Of a DNA stretch of 21,059 bases, positions 7,301-19,200 are shown one piece after another; position 1 is the first letter of the stretch, and each line of letters starts with the position of its first letter. A program made the translations under genes and the position numbers. The DNA is from a virus, in IMG/VR virus record IMGVR_UViG_3300042935_000452, positions 1-21,059 of that record. The stretch is one strand, 5' to 3'. The notes beneath the pieces were generated by a model, which made no database searches, was not told the DNA's origin, and saw only the letters and a program-made list of their open reading frames with translations.

Positions 7301-10248
7301 GCATTAGGTTCACCATCTTTATCTGTAACCATATTGACATAAGTCTTTCTTTGGTCATAAAGGTTAGCTAGTTTTTTTGATACATCAGAATTAGAAGCTT
7401 TCTCATTGATTCTTGCTATCTCATTAAAGATGGCAGTTATCTCTTTATAATAATCTTCTGTATATGCTACTCTAAAATTCTTGCGTAGATATCTATCCAT
7501 CTCTATCTGAAATCTTTCCGGAGTACCATCTGCAGTAATACCTCTAGAGGCAAGCCTTACATTAGCAAAGTTGTCTAAATCTCTTTGAACTCTATCATAA
7601 TTTATTTCAAAGTCATAAAATTTTCTAGACTCATTTCTATATTTGATTCTAAGTAAAACTTTTTTAAGTTCATCTCCTTGTTTATACTCCCCTGTTGTTG
7701 CTTCAATAGGATTATAAAGCTCTTCATAGTCCATTTTAGCTACACTAGCTTCATTATAATCAAATAGATCATCTAACTCTGTAAAGTCTCTCTTATTTTG
7801 AGTATTTAAAGTTTCTATGGCTTTCTTTCTTTCCTTATAAGCTTCCATTGAAACTTCCTTAGGCACTGTTAATACTTCTCCAGTATCGGGATGAATTACA
7901 GTGTTTTCTTTTTTAAACATACTAAGAACTTCATACACTTCAGGTGTAAAAGTTCTATTCATATATCTTTCATGAAAGTTCCAAAGAGCTTCAGTTGCAG
8001 CATCAATCTGAGCATTATCTTTAGCTTCTCTTGCTTTTTTAAGATCAAATTCTAATTGAGTCTTATCTGCTCTATAGTTTTTAAACTTATCTATAAAAGA
8101 GTAAACTTCTTTCTCAATAATTTCACCATTTCTTTCAAGCTTAATAGTATCTTTAAATAGTAGTAAATCTGCTAATTGAGTTGTATTATTAGGATTCCAA
8201 CCTACTTTTTCAAGTAATGGCAATAAAGTATCTGCCATTGTGTTAAGTTCTCTTTGTGATTCAATATTAGTATCCGCTCTTCTATCTTTCATAAAATTAA
8301 AGACAGCTCCTAAAATATCATCTATATTTCCTAATGGAACTAAATTAGAACCAATCTGTCCAATATCTTGAACATATCCTGTAAGAAATTCTTGAATAGT
8401 ATCTGGAGTAATATGTTTAATTACATAACTCTTAACTTCTTTAAGTAAGTACTTAACTCTAGGTGAAGCTTTAGGCAATAAACTATTTAACTCACTTTCT
8501 TTAAAGCTCTTCTTATTGTTTATATCAATTTGCTCAATTAGATTATTTAAAAATTTATTAATATCAGATTCTCTAAAACCATCAGCTTTAAGAATATTTG
8601 TAATAGCATCTTGAAAATTCTGGTTAAGACTTCTTTGCATATCTTTAGTAGCATCATTTATAAATTCTTTAGCAAATTCAAACATGACATCATTAATATT
8701 TTCCAAATCATCCTTAATAATCTGTCTTACAGAAAGTATTTTTTGAATGATGGGAGTATCTCTTGGTAACTTTAATTCTTTGATTGCTTCATCAAAGAAC
8801 TCAGCTTGACCAGCAAGTATGTCTCTATAGTGTATTACTTGTGTAATACCTTCAGGAGTTAAGTGTCTGTTAGTTTTAACTAAGTTATCTAATGCCTCTT
8901 GTATTCTTTGTGCATATACTTGAGACTCAGCTAAACTATTTACAAATGCAATTGAGCGTAGTCTTATATCTTCTTCATTCTCTTCAATAGCATTTATAAT
9001 TTCTTCTATTTCTTCAGCAGTTAAGTTCTTTTTTCTTACTGTATAGGGTGATAAAAAGGACTGTATATTTTTTAAAATATCCTCCCCTACTTTTCCTTCT
9101 AATAAGTTCTTTACTTCTTCAGGAGATTTTCTAAGTTTATCTAACTGGAAGTTAATGTTATCATAGTATCTATCAATAACATTCATTAGCTCTTTACTCT
9201 TAGCTTTTTCTAGATCCTGTATAAAGCTTTCAGCTTCTTTCTTAAACTCAGGTATTAAAGATAATTGATACTCTAAGTCTTCAATAACAAAATCTTCATC
9301 AAGTAACATCTTTACTAACTCATCTCTAGTAGTATTAGCATCTAGACTTTTAAGATTTACTTTATTAGAAAGTGCACGCAATACTTTTTTTATTGCTGCC
9401 ATTAAATTAGTAATAAATTTTTGGAATAAACTATCATCTTTAATAGTCTCATCAATTTGTTTATTAGCATCTAACTCTATAGCAGTAACAAGAGCTTCTT
9501 CTTTAAATCTTATTGTATTCTCTTGAAGCTCTGGATATCTATCTTTTACAATTTGTAGAGCTCTTTGACCAGTTGTGGTTAGACTAAGTTGATTAAATAG
9601 ATTATCAAACAACTTAGGATTTTGAAATTGAATTCCTTTTATTAAAGGGTGCGCATATTCATGGACTACAGAACCAGCATCAAATTTACCATCTACAAAA
9701 TATACTTTGTTGCCATAAAAGAATGATCCTATATTAGACTGATAAGGTGTAGTACTTTGTCCTAATAATTCTATAGCAGCTCCTTCTGTAATGATTTCAT
9801 AAGGAATATTAAATGCCTTATTATATTTTTCTCCTAATGCTTCAGCTATTTGCTTACTTCTTCTTCTTTCAATACCTTCTCTACTTAGAGCTACATCTAC
9901 GGGAGAAGTATTATCAAATAAGTAATCTTCAGTATAAGCTACTCCAGCACGCGCAGCATCTAGTTGCTGTGCTCTTCTTGCATCATTTTGATCTTGGACT
10001 AATTCTTGAGCCTCTATCTTTAGTTCATTTTCATAATAGATATCTACTAATGCCTCTGGGATAGTTATATCCATATCCATAAGATCATCTACAGTATATT
10101 GTGTAAACTTAACTACAGGGAATCCATAAGTTCTGTTTATACTAGTTGCAAGCACGCTAGCATTGTCTTGAGACATTCCTATTCCAGGACTAGCTGCTGC
10201 ATATACTTGATCAGTAAGTTTGTTCTTTATTTGAATTTTACAAGGCAT
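4372..10248 (-). CDS. Giant (1958 aa) putative virion protein: zincin-like protease motif, LysM domain, hydrophobic C-terminus
   Basis: Last gene of the giant-protein operon, 30 bases after the RNA polymerase gene. A metalloprotease signature H196-E-Y-A-H200 follows a short beta-rich stretch (YGNKVYFVDGKF), with E251 in an EEALVTAIE helix as the likely third zinc ligand; this matches zincin-like domains of phage polyproteins. Residues 300-1600 are mostly charged, helical sequence without a recognised domain. A LysM peptidoglycan-binding domain covers about 1644-1687 (start HTYSDGETYEDLAKLYNTT). Hydrophobic stretches lie near 1763-1780 and at 1800-1820 (MIFEFAYIYLMYAAISIIFG). The mix of protease, cell-wall binding and possible membrane segments suits a protein packaged in the virion and ejected with the DNA. 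Crass-like phages carry comparable giant genes beside their RNA polymerase. Specific function is inference. Confidence 0.9.
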   Translation of the reverse strand: MPCKIQIKNKLTDQVYAAASPGIGMSQDNASVLATSINRTYGFPVVKFTQYTVDDLMDMDITIPEALVDIYYENELKIEAQELVQDQNDARRAQQLDAARAGVAYTEDYLFDNTSPVDVALSREGIERRRSKQIAEALGEKYNKAFNIPYEIITEGAAIELLGQSTTPYQSNIGSFFYGNKVYFVDGKFDAGSVVHEYAHPLIKGIQFQNPKLFDNLFNQLSLTTTGQRALQIVKDRYPELQENTIRFKEEALVTAIELDANKQIDETIKDDSLFQKFITNLMAAIKKVLRALSNKVNLKSLDANTTRDELVKMLLDEDFVIEDLEYQLSLIPEFKKEAESFIQDLEKAKSKELMNVIDRYYDNINFQLDKLRKSPEEVKNLLEGKVGEDILKNIQSFLSPYTVRKKNLTAEEIEEIINAIEENEEDIRLRSIAFVNSLAESQVYAQRIQEALDNLVKTNRHLTPEGITQVIHYRDILAGQAEFFDEAIKELKLPRDTPIIQKILSVRQIIKDDLENINDVMFEFAKEFINDATKDMQRSLNQNFQDAITNILKADGFRESDINKFLNNLIEQIDINNKKSFKESELNSLLPKASPRVKYLLKEVKSYVIKHITPDTIQEFLTGYVQDIGQIGSNLVPLGNIDDILGAVFNFMKDRRADTNIESQRELNTMADTLLPLLEKVGWNPNNTTQLADLLLFKDTIKLERNGEIIEKEVYSFIDKFKNYRADKTQLEFDLKKAREAKDNAQIDAATEALWNFHERYMNRTFTPEVYEVLSMFKKENTVIHPDTGEVLTVPKEVSMEAYKERKKAIETLNTQNKRDFTELDDLFDYNEASVAKMDYEELYNPIEATTGEYKQGDELKKVLLRIKYRNESRKFYDFEINYDRVQRDLDNFANVRLASRGITADGTPERFQIEMDRYLRKNFRVAYTEDYYKEITAIFNEIARINEKASNSDVSKKLANLYDQRKTYVNMVTDKDGEPNALNLDRVQIDQVKVVEDEIVSLQAQFDKASGLTKEDAARLQWYETRYISKNKTGDLTEEQLLDYYNLSNKSNQFGLSTQEMTNLRNLYRRLSELTDVIPTDYYFEAFNTAINGVDAEEINFENADEWINSDNVILAKAESERFSEWFDRNHYEKMVYNSETRKYEKQFFRTKVWSVSRPSNPKYYKKTELIDPTTKEKLQVSGVPVSRYTISKIKDQYRTGYDPKTKKVNLQVGVHINNKGEFLPREYNTSLPNSAYDQKYINQQYYKLKGTNNAVFKLLEQTKKEFLDIQDGSGEYEKLYLDLPRFRKRTNLERGQSGDISRKGESIKGTFKDIRASFRAAADDQDKGFNAEIDPAFVPTDMDGNPISRVPVRGLFALDVSETSSDVLRALGEYMFSMNKTKQLKKDEPLLLALRNVLSDPKNAAKNINQASSTLRNAGLGPMRLIAKSENRRLKLLNEIIEREVYGQVTDEFQENFKGITKLSEKLMGAASLSFYALDIQSALKNRFGMTVQKMILASGGKFINTRSLISGKIKAVKAMTELTTSGVYERGAKSFNMQMMDAFDLIPGRAETDFAKSLTRTILSDASNATFLYDFRKWVANEAALELGYGMLDYQMIEQKLPNGKSRMIQYSDAFEIGPDKLLRLKAGINPEWGMSQVKHTYSDGETYEDLAKLYNTTVEDLKAYNKVDNLAEIDPGTELIISNAKEFKGMRRKLAGTNKKLNGYVASIDNPALSKNLLYKLFTYSRNYATGMFMRRFQFDTAKDNFFGEVYDWDLDTTSRGYYVTGLAALINLIRDFKKYKGIMKPDEVAAIKQMIFEFAYIYLMYAAISIIFGYDPGDEDRFNKLKAREEEYGNLGYMANQLLYQLIMVKRENETFIPISGLGYDDYVNYLGTSTIALGPTLKLYDKLATDLYGALTGSEKAFYKQDVGPYRWQKKGSAKVWNDIGAVFGIKGKNVSPIWAIKKAEQAENLK

Positions 10249-10278
10249 TGTTTCTTCTTTATATAAATATACTAATTT

Positions 10279-13200
10279 TTAGCTACAAGAGTCTATAGAT
10301 CTGTCTATTCCAGGTAATCCTTCTGGTGCATTTTGATCTGGTTTTTCTTCAAGAGTTTCTTCTTCTTTAACTTCACCTACTTGTTCTATGATAGGTTGAG
10401 TAACAACTACATCTTCATCTGGAGCAGATTCTTCTGTAATAGTTTGAGACTCTAATGGAGTATCTGTAGGATCATTAAAATCTATTGGAGAAACTACAAA
10501 GTCTTTAAACAATCTATTCTTAGGATCCATGATCTTATTATAGATGTTTCTTAGAGTTGCATTGTTAAGTTGTTTCTCTAAGAATATTTTTGAAGCAGAA
10601 TCCATTACATCTAAGAACTTATCATATGGTAAAGCCTCATTAAAACCAAATCTACTAAATCCAATTCCATTTTGATAAATAGAAACTAAAGGCAATAGAC
10701 CAAACATCTCACTAATTCTGTCATTATCAGCAATTGATTGTACTTTTTTAACTGTAGGATCTCCTAAATCTTTAATGTTCTCATAATAGATCTCAGCAAG
10801 CTGTGCATCTTTTAACATTCTAGAATCATTCAATGAGATTATTTTCTCACCTGTTTTAAGTGAAGGTTTAGTAAGTTGATTTAATACAGGATACTTATCC
10901 TTAAGCTCTGAAAACTCAGCAATCATACTCATTAATTGATCTGAGTAAGAGTAATTAACTGTTTTCATTAAAGCTTCTCTATTAAATGCAAAGATTAAAG
11001 CTCTTTGATTTAAAAATGCCTCATATGTTTGTTGATTTAGAGTATTCTCATCTTGTATTGAGTTAGCTAAAACACCTCTTAGTTTTCTAAATGTTTTATT
11101 TGTTGTAGCTTTATCAAAAGGAAAAGTAGATCTTTGATACTCTCTTTCCACTACATACTTAAAGAAGCTTGATTCAGTTGGAAAAGCATTCTCTACTGCT
11201 CTAAATGGTCTTAAACCACGGGCTCTATAACTATCAGCTGATTGAGAGTCTGCAGAAAATAACTTTTCATTATAATCTTTACTGATTCTAGCCTCATCAA
11301 CATAAATTACATTGTCAATTACTTCTGCACCATTAGCAATACCCTTTTTATTTTTAACTTGCATTTCTTTATATGCCGTAGGTACATTTACTATGTTACC
11401 ATTAATGTCAGTAAAGTTTGACATATAATTTTGGAATACATAATTTACTACAGAGTTTTTATAGTCTGAAATAAATGCTCTTGTACCATCCGCTCCTGGA
11501 CCGTATTTTTTTATAATGTCTCCTGCTCTTCTTTCTAGTAATAATAGTACATAACTAGTAACCTTTTCTGAATTTCTTAATGGAAACAAAGGTTTTATTA
11601 GTTCTGTAACAATTTTATTATCAAAGAATGTCCCAAGAATAGATTCTTCAATCATTTTTCTTACAAGCTCTGGGTCTACTTTAGATAAGTCCTTAAGTTC
11701 TTCTAATGATATACCTCTTCGCATTCCCTCTTCTAATGTTTTAGAAGACTTAGTATCTGGATTAGAAAGTCTTTTTAATGTTTGTAAACCCTTAATTTGT
11801 TTTTCAACTTCAATAAAGTGCATAAACATACCTAAAGCAGCACCTCTATACTTTGTAGATTTTGGATTTAAGATTACTCTTTTCATAAGATCCAAATCAA
11901 ACTCTTTATTTTTATTTAAAAAAGATTGAGAGTAGTTAAAAGCATTTTGATAATACTTTTTATTACTTACTGAAGGTTTAATAAATATTGGTGCCTTATC
12001 TTTTGCATTAATTCTTACATCTAAGAACTCATCATTAAACTTATTATCAGTTTTAGTTCTTTCAATTAATTGTAACTTAGTCATTGGTATATTAAAATAT
12101 TCCATTTCTTGTTTATCATCATTAAACTTTCCTGTTTTTACAGAAAAAACAGTGTTGTCTCTAAATGAAGAAAGTTGATCTTCTATAACACTTGGTAACT
12201 GACTATAGATAACATCTGTTGCTGCTTTATATTGAGCAAATGCTTTATTATCTAATACTTTACCAGCTACATTAGCATAAGAACTTTTATATAGTCTTTG
12301 GTTCTTTGCATACTCTCTTACTAAAGGATTAGATACAAACATAATTGCATCTTCTTTTGGAACACCAGCCTTAAGCAAATATAAAAGTGTAGGAGCAACT
12401 TCCAAGTTACCTTGAATAAAGAAGATCCAAGCATCTTTTTCAACATCCACTAAACCATTCATCATTTGTGAGAACAATTCTGAAATAGAATCACCATCTA
12501 CTGATTCAGTATGTGAAAGAGAAATTCTACCTTGTTTGGTTTTTCTATGTGGTAAATAAAGATTTGTATTATAGTTTATATCTGTTTCTACATACTTCTT
12601 TGTAACATCATCATAGTAAGACCACTTATATGTTTTAGGCATTGCTGCTCCCAATGAATTAAAAATTGGGTGTAAAGCATTTTCAATAGCTGTAATACCT
12701 AATACAGTCTTACCAGTTAGATTTACTTCATGTTTATGTAAATTGTATCCTGTTTCAAGAATTCTTGTAGGACTTATTAGTTTAGTTACTTTACCATCTG
12801 TATTCTTAGTATAGTAATCTTCACCTAGTTTGTTCTTAAATCTATCATAATCAGAAACAAAATCTTGTAATCTATCTGCAATGTCTTTAAGAAGGTATGT
12901 AGCATTTGGTCTTACCAAGTTAGCATAGTTATCAGGTAAAGCAAGGATATCATTAATGCTACTGATTAATCTATTCTCAAGAGCAGCCTTTTGAGTTTTA
13001 ATTGTTTGAGTTACTCTTTCTGGATTAGACTTATTTCTTTTTACAAAGTTCTGAAACTGTTCTTCTGATAAGCCTGACTCTATAAATTTACCTCTGTTAT
13101 CTAGATTAGGCATAAATGTAATCAACTTATCAACGTCAAAGTCAGATCCTGATTTAGCAACAATCTCAGTTGGAGGAATAATAATGTTTCCTGCAGATGG

Positions 13201-16200
13201 ATCTAAGAACTCATAGACTTCCATAAACTCCATAGAGTTAAGACCCTGTACTGGAATTCTTACAGCGGATAGTCTGATAACATTTCTATTTTCTTTAAGC
13301 CAATCTTCATCTTTAATTAGTTGATTAAGCTTAGCAAGACTAGCTTTTTGATTTAAAACCTTTTTACCATCAATTGTATCATAGATTGCAACATCAGATC
13401 TTTTTAATAAATTAAAGAAATCACCTTGTAGAGCAATAGCAACTTTCATAGCAGAAGTGCCATCTGCAGTTTGATCATAGAAAGGAAGATTATTTGTACC
13501 TAAGAATTTTCTTACTTCTTCATCTGTAGCTTTTTCAAAAGTAGGTTGTTGCCACATACCATTTGTCATAGTACTAGCTACCTGAACTAATGGTTCACCT
13601 TTTACTTTTTGTTTAATAAATCTTTTCTCTATAAGACTAACTAATATTTTTTCTATATCATCAGCTCTTAAATGTAAAGACAAATCAGTCTTTAAAGTAG
13701 TATCCGGATTTTGACCAACAAAGTCAATATGATGTTCTGGTAAGTTTCTTCTACCTAATTCTCTTTGGATAAGATCTAAGAAATTTGTAAGATTACCAAT
13801 GTATTTACCATCAACTTCTTCATAACCAATCTCATTAAGTAACTCAAACTTCAATAATTTGGTATACTCATCAACAGTTTGCTCATATTTCTTTACTGTA
13901 GCCGCATTATTAGGATTAATGATTTTACCTTCACGGTACATAGCTCCTAAAATAAGTTTTCTTAACTGTGTAGAGAAGATAGACTTATTTTTAAATGCAG
14001 TATTTACATTGGTTACATTTTTAAGATAGTCAACATAGATAGTATTTTCTGTAAACTTAATGTCTTTATTAAGAGTCTTCATTTCAGAATCTGAATAGAT
14101 AGGATCTGCTGCTGCTTTACCCTTGCTATCTTTAGCTGAAGTTACAGAACCTACTTTAGAACCCGATTGGAATGTAACATACTGAATGTTCTTTTCCATC
14201 ATTTGCTCATGTAGAGACTGTAAATCTGATCCAGCAATCATTGATGGAATCAATGGAGCTAATGCAAACTTATGCATTGCATTTACAGGCATACCTGTAT
14301 TTGCTAAGTGACCAAAATTCTGTACTTTATATACTGGGAACATTTCAAGAATATCTTTTGGAGAAACAAATTCTCCTCTAGTTATTTTTTGAAATAATTG
14401 ATCTTGCTCATATGACCAAGAATTCTCTAAATTTTTAAGAACTCTGTATGTATCAAAAGTAATCCAACCTTGACCGTCCCCTTCAGTCATTTTTTTATAA
14501 GCATTAATATCATTATTAACTCTATACTCTACAGCTTCTTTAAGTTTAGCGGGATCTTTTATAGATTCTTTAAGCTTATTAGTATAATCTTCAGTTAAAG
14601 CTTTTGTAATTATTGGAAGATATACAGAACTTCTTTCTACATCTTGTATAATAGCAGTATTCAATGTACCATTATAAGATATAGTATTGTATCCTTTTTG
14701 TGCAGCATAAGATGTATCACGTAAATAACCATTAACCAAGTTCTGAGCAGCTAAGTCTGTTCTAAAGGTTCTACCTGTAGAAGTAAGACCAGTATTTCTT
14801 TTATGCATTTCTTCTTTAACATGGTTATATTGAGCCATATCTCCATACATAAGATTGATTGTTTCAAAATTATGTATCCAAGAATTATATGTGTAAGCTT
14901 TACTTAACAACTTTTCTTCTTCTGTTTTTGATAAGTTAAAAACTTTAAGTGAACTTGATAAGTCTGGACTTATATAATTAGTTTGCTGTAATTGATTATA
15001 GTTCTCCTCTGATAACTCATTAAAATAATCAGTTATATCAGTTTTAATTTTTTCTGCTAATCCAGATTTATCAGCTTTAATAAATGATATGAAGTCAAAG
15101 TATTCTTTGTTTGCAATAGCTTGATCAATTGCATCATAGATTGCAGTTTTAGTAGAAGGCCTTAATGCATTATCAAATGCAGTAAACACTTCTCCGGCCA
15201 TTTTGCCATTAGCAGTGATATTATTATAACCGGCATAGGTTTCAAACTCAGTTTGATTTTGTTTGAATTTATAAATTCTATTTGCTTCAGTTGCAATGTA
15301 AGGAACAATATGTGTTCTTAATGCATATGATTCTGCAGTACCATTTCCAAACATATCTATATCAACATAGAGTCTTGGATTACTGTCTAGCTTATTTGGT
15401 CCTCCAATAATTCCTCCATTAAGTCTCAAACCAAAAGCAGAACTTTTAGAAGCGTGTCTAATAAATTCTTGTATACCTCCTTTAAGCATAGAGTTAGTCT
15501 CCTGTAGAAACTTACTAAATACATCTAAGGAAGTAGTATTTAATCCTTCTTTGATAGCATTGTCTTCATCAATTATCTGTTGTGTACCGGAAGACATAAA
15601 TAATTCTAACTCCTTACCATCTCTCTTAACAAACTCTGGATCATTAAAGTCAAAGATTGTTTTTAAGATTGTAGAATTATTAGTAAATGTATTGATAGCA
15701 GGATTTAGATAACTCATATACTTAAGAGCATCTGAAGTCCATAGATCAGCTAGTTTTTCAGCTTTATTAATAGCATATGCAATTTTACTTGCCGTACTCT
15801 TTTCAATTAACTCAAATACAGTATTACCTTCAGCATTAAGTACTCCAAAATTAGAAGTATCTAAACCATAACGTGCTTGTAAATCAGCTAGTTTTCTAAG
15901 AACATATTTTTGAGTCTCTGCTTTATCTGAGATAATTCCTTCAGGTATTTCAGTTCTTAAGTAATAAATAGGATTCTTTTTGAATTCTTTTATAAAACCT
16001 AATTGTTTTGGAGTAGCTGCATTACTATTTTCTAGTTCAGCAAGTTGTTTTACTGTATTAAAAATATAAGGAAGCCCATACTCTTCTATAGATTTTTGAT
16101 TCTTACCAAGTTCTTTCTTAATAACCGTTAAATTATCAAGATAAATACCTACTCTTCCTGCAAATTCAAAGTACCTGGCGGAGTCTAAGTTTCCATTCTT

Positions 16201-19200
16201 ATCAGAGAACTCATCTATTAAAGCTGCTATGTTAAGCATAGGAACATTATCTTCAGTTCCTCTTACAATAAATGGATTACTAGTATCTGCTTTAAACTTA
16301 TATTCAAAAGATTTAAGAATATCTACACTCTCTAATGAAGCTTGTGTAATTTGTGTTATACCATTTGTATATATGGTACTTTGTAATAAAGGTACTCTTG
16401 GTTTACTAAAAGTTTGCCAGAAAGCTGTAGTAGCTTTAGCCTCATATAAATCATTACTTTTAGTAGGATCTGCTAATTTAAAGTTTACTAATTGCTCAAA
16501 CTCCGGATGAATAGGAATAGCAGCTTTTAGTAATTCATACTGTATTGCAGGGTCTTGTTCTCCACGGATAGTTCTTACTGTATTATTCCAAGTACTTCTA
16601 AAATCTACAAGTTCTGGAAACCCTAATTGATTTAATATAACTTTACCAGACCTGTCTACTTTAAATAGACTCTTTAATATATAAACTACTTCTTTATCTG
16701 CTAATTCAAGTAATGATCTATCTCCAATTTTTGTATCTCCAAATCTCTCACTTGCCTCTACATTTTGAGGATCTGTAGCATCATCAGTTTCATCTTTTAT
16801 TTCTTCATCTTCATTTGCTTCTTTGAGCTCATCTATTGTCACAAACTTCTCTCTTAACAGATTATAGTCTGAATTTTCAATATGGTATTGAATCATACCA
16901 TTAGATTGATTACCCCAATTATCTAATGCACTAGTAATAATTCTAATGTTATTCTCTATCTTTTGTTTTTCTAAGAAGTTTTTTGGGATGTCCTCAAGCT
17001 TTTCAAGATCTTCTTGTAACTCAATTCTTCTTGTATCAAGTTGATCAAAGATATAAGAATACATTGCATTCCTATTTCTAGGATCTTCTAATAACTTAGT
17101 AGTAGCAGATTTATTTTGCCCAAGTTCAGCAGTATCTTGTTTTCTTTCTGAATAAAGTTCATCACCTAACTTAGAAATAATAGCATCCATTGAATTTTTT
17201 AAAACTGTTGCGTCTTGTCTGTTCAATACTTGTTCTTCAGCATTAGCTAAACTTTGAACTCCAGAGTTTCTATTAAGCAAATCAAACATTACATTGTCAA
17301 TGCTTGGTGTATACTGATTAAGATTCTTATTAAAATAAAGATTCTCATAGTATTCCTGAACTTTTTTAATATTAGTCACAGTACTAACTGACCCTAAACC
17401 AATTAACTCTCTTAAGAAATTAAGGATTCTTCTGAATATACTATTTTTTACAGGACTATCTTTAGCTGCTTTAGGGTTCTTAGCATAAGTTCTGAACTCT
17501 TCTGCAAGCATTTCTTCTATTTCAAAGAATGATAAATTCTTTTTAGTACCTAACTTTTTTTGTACTTCTTTATAAAGAGCTGTTTTTTCTTGTGGAGTAA
17601 GAAATAACTGACTGAAACCATGCCAAGCTTCATGATAGACATCTACCATAGAACCTTTGTTTCCAATCTGGAGCATACCTAACTTACCATTTAAGACAGC
17701 ACCATAAGAAATAAATCTTGCAAATGCATCTGAGTTAGCAATAGCTACGCCTTGTTCAAAATCTAAGTATTTAAATAAATCACTTTTTTTCCACCAAGCA
17801 TCTGCAACCTTAATTTGTTCAGGAGTAGCATCATATTGTAAGTGACCATCTCTTAAAAAGAATTTACCCGCTAAACCATCTTTAGGATTAGCAGTACCTT
17901 TTGTATTAGTAGATTCTTCAATCTTCTCTTCAAGTGTAGTACTTCTTTGTTTTTTTAGTTGCTTATAGTAATCATTTAAATCACTTTCTCCAATAGCATA
18001 ATTTGTTTCCATTACACGGCCAAGAACCTTTCCTTCTGCATTCTTTACTTGAATAACATTAGGAATATACATGTCATCTGTTTCCTCAGTAATTACTTGT
18101 AATGAAACAGTGGTTCCTATTACTAATTCAGCAGCAGATTTAAATAACTTTTTATCTAAAGAAACTACTAATGGTTCCCCCGTTGCAGGAGAAGTAATTG
18201 AAAATATTCCAAACTCATTTCCTGTACCAGAAACATTTACTTTTCCTTGTTGAGAGATTGTAGTGTCTACAGCTTCTGTTTGACCTTTTACATAATCAAC
18301 AAGAATATTCTTTTGTTTTCTTGTTGGTGAAGGTTCTACAGATACCGGATTCTTTTTAGCTTTTTCTACAGCTTTAATAAACTCAGTTGGTACTCTGAAG
18401 CTGATATAAGAGTTAAACTTTTTAGGATCACTTGATGATGAAAAATCAATTGTAGTTCTTGGTAATGTTTTTAATAACTCAATGTAACTACTAAACTCTT
18501 CATTCAATGTGTTTGTTTCTAAATTATAGTCTTGATAACCATTTTTAGAAAGAGCTGTTGAATCATAGTTCATCTTAGCTGAGAAGTACTTTCCAGTTGT
18601 ACCGGAAGCATTTGTTAATGTATCTATGATTAACTGTTTAGCTTCAGGAGTATTTAAATTTGTAATAGATTCAAACTTAGAATACTTTTCAGCATAAGTA
18701 GTAGGAGAATAGCGGAATATTAACTCATCTGTTGCTGGTGAATATTCTACAGAATGTTTTCTTGTACTAAATGAAGCATTCTTTGAAAAGAATTGTAGAT
18801 AGAAATTATATTTTTCTTGATTAGAAATATTAGAATTACTAAATACAGCAGCAACTTTTTGAATTACATCCTCTGTAGCATTTGGTCTATCAATTTTATA
18901 TTCAGTATCCTCTATACTGATTACAGCATCTCCTTTAGCAAATACTCCTCTAGGAGTTCTTACAATATCTATAGTTCTAAATACTGAATCATTACCAAAA
19001 GGAAACTCATTAAGATTAGATAGATTAACTATTTGTTTACTTTGTTTTGGAGAAACTCCTGCACTAATTCCTGTCATTGAAGCTAATGCAACATTACCAT
19101 CTAAGACTGATTTCTTATACTCATGTAGTGATTTAAAATCTGCTTGTTGATTTTGAGTTGCTTCTTCTACTGTAATACCAGTTGCTTTAGATATTTCTGT

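Noticed and set aside
9813-18253. Small plus-strand ORFs (9813-10064, 16229-16510, 18071-18253) within the giant genes
   Set aside because: They are antisense to long coherent reading frames with recognised motifs and have low-complexity sequence.
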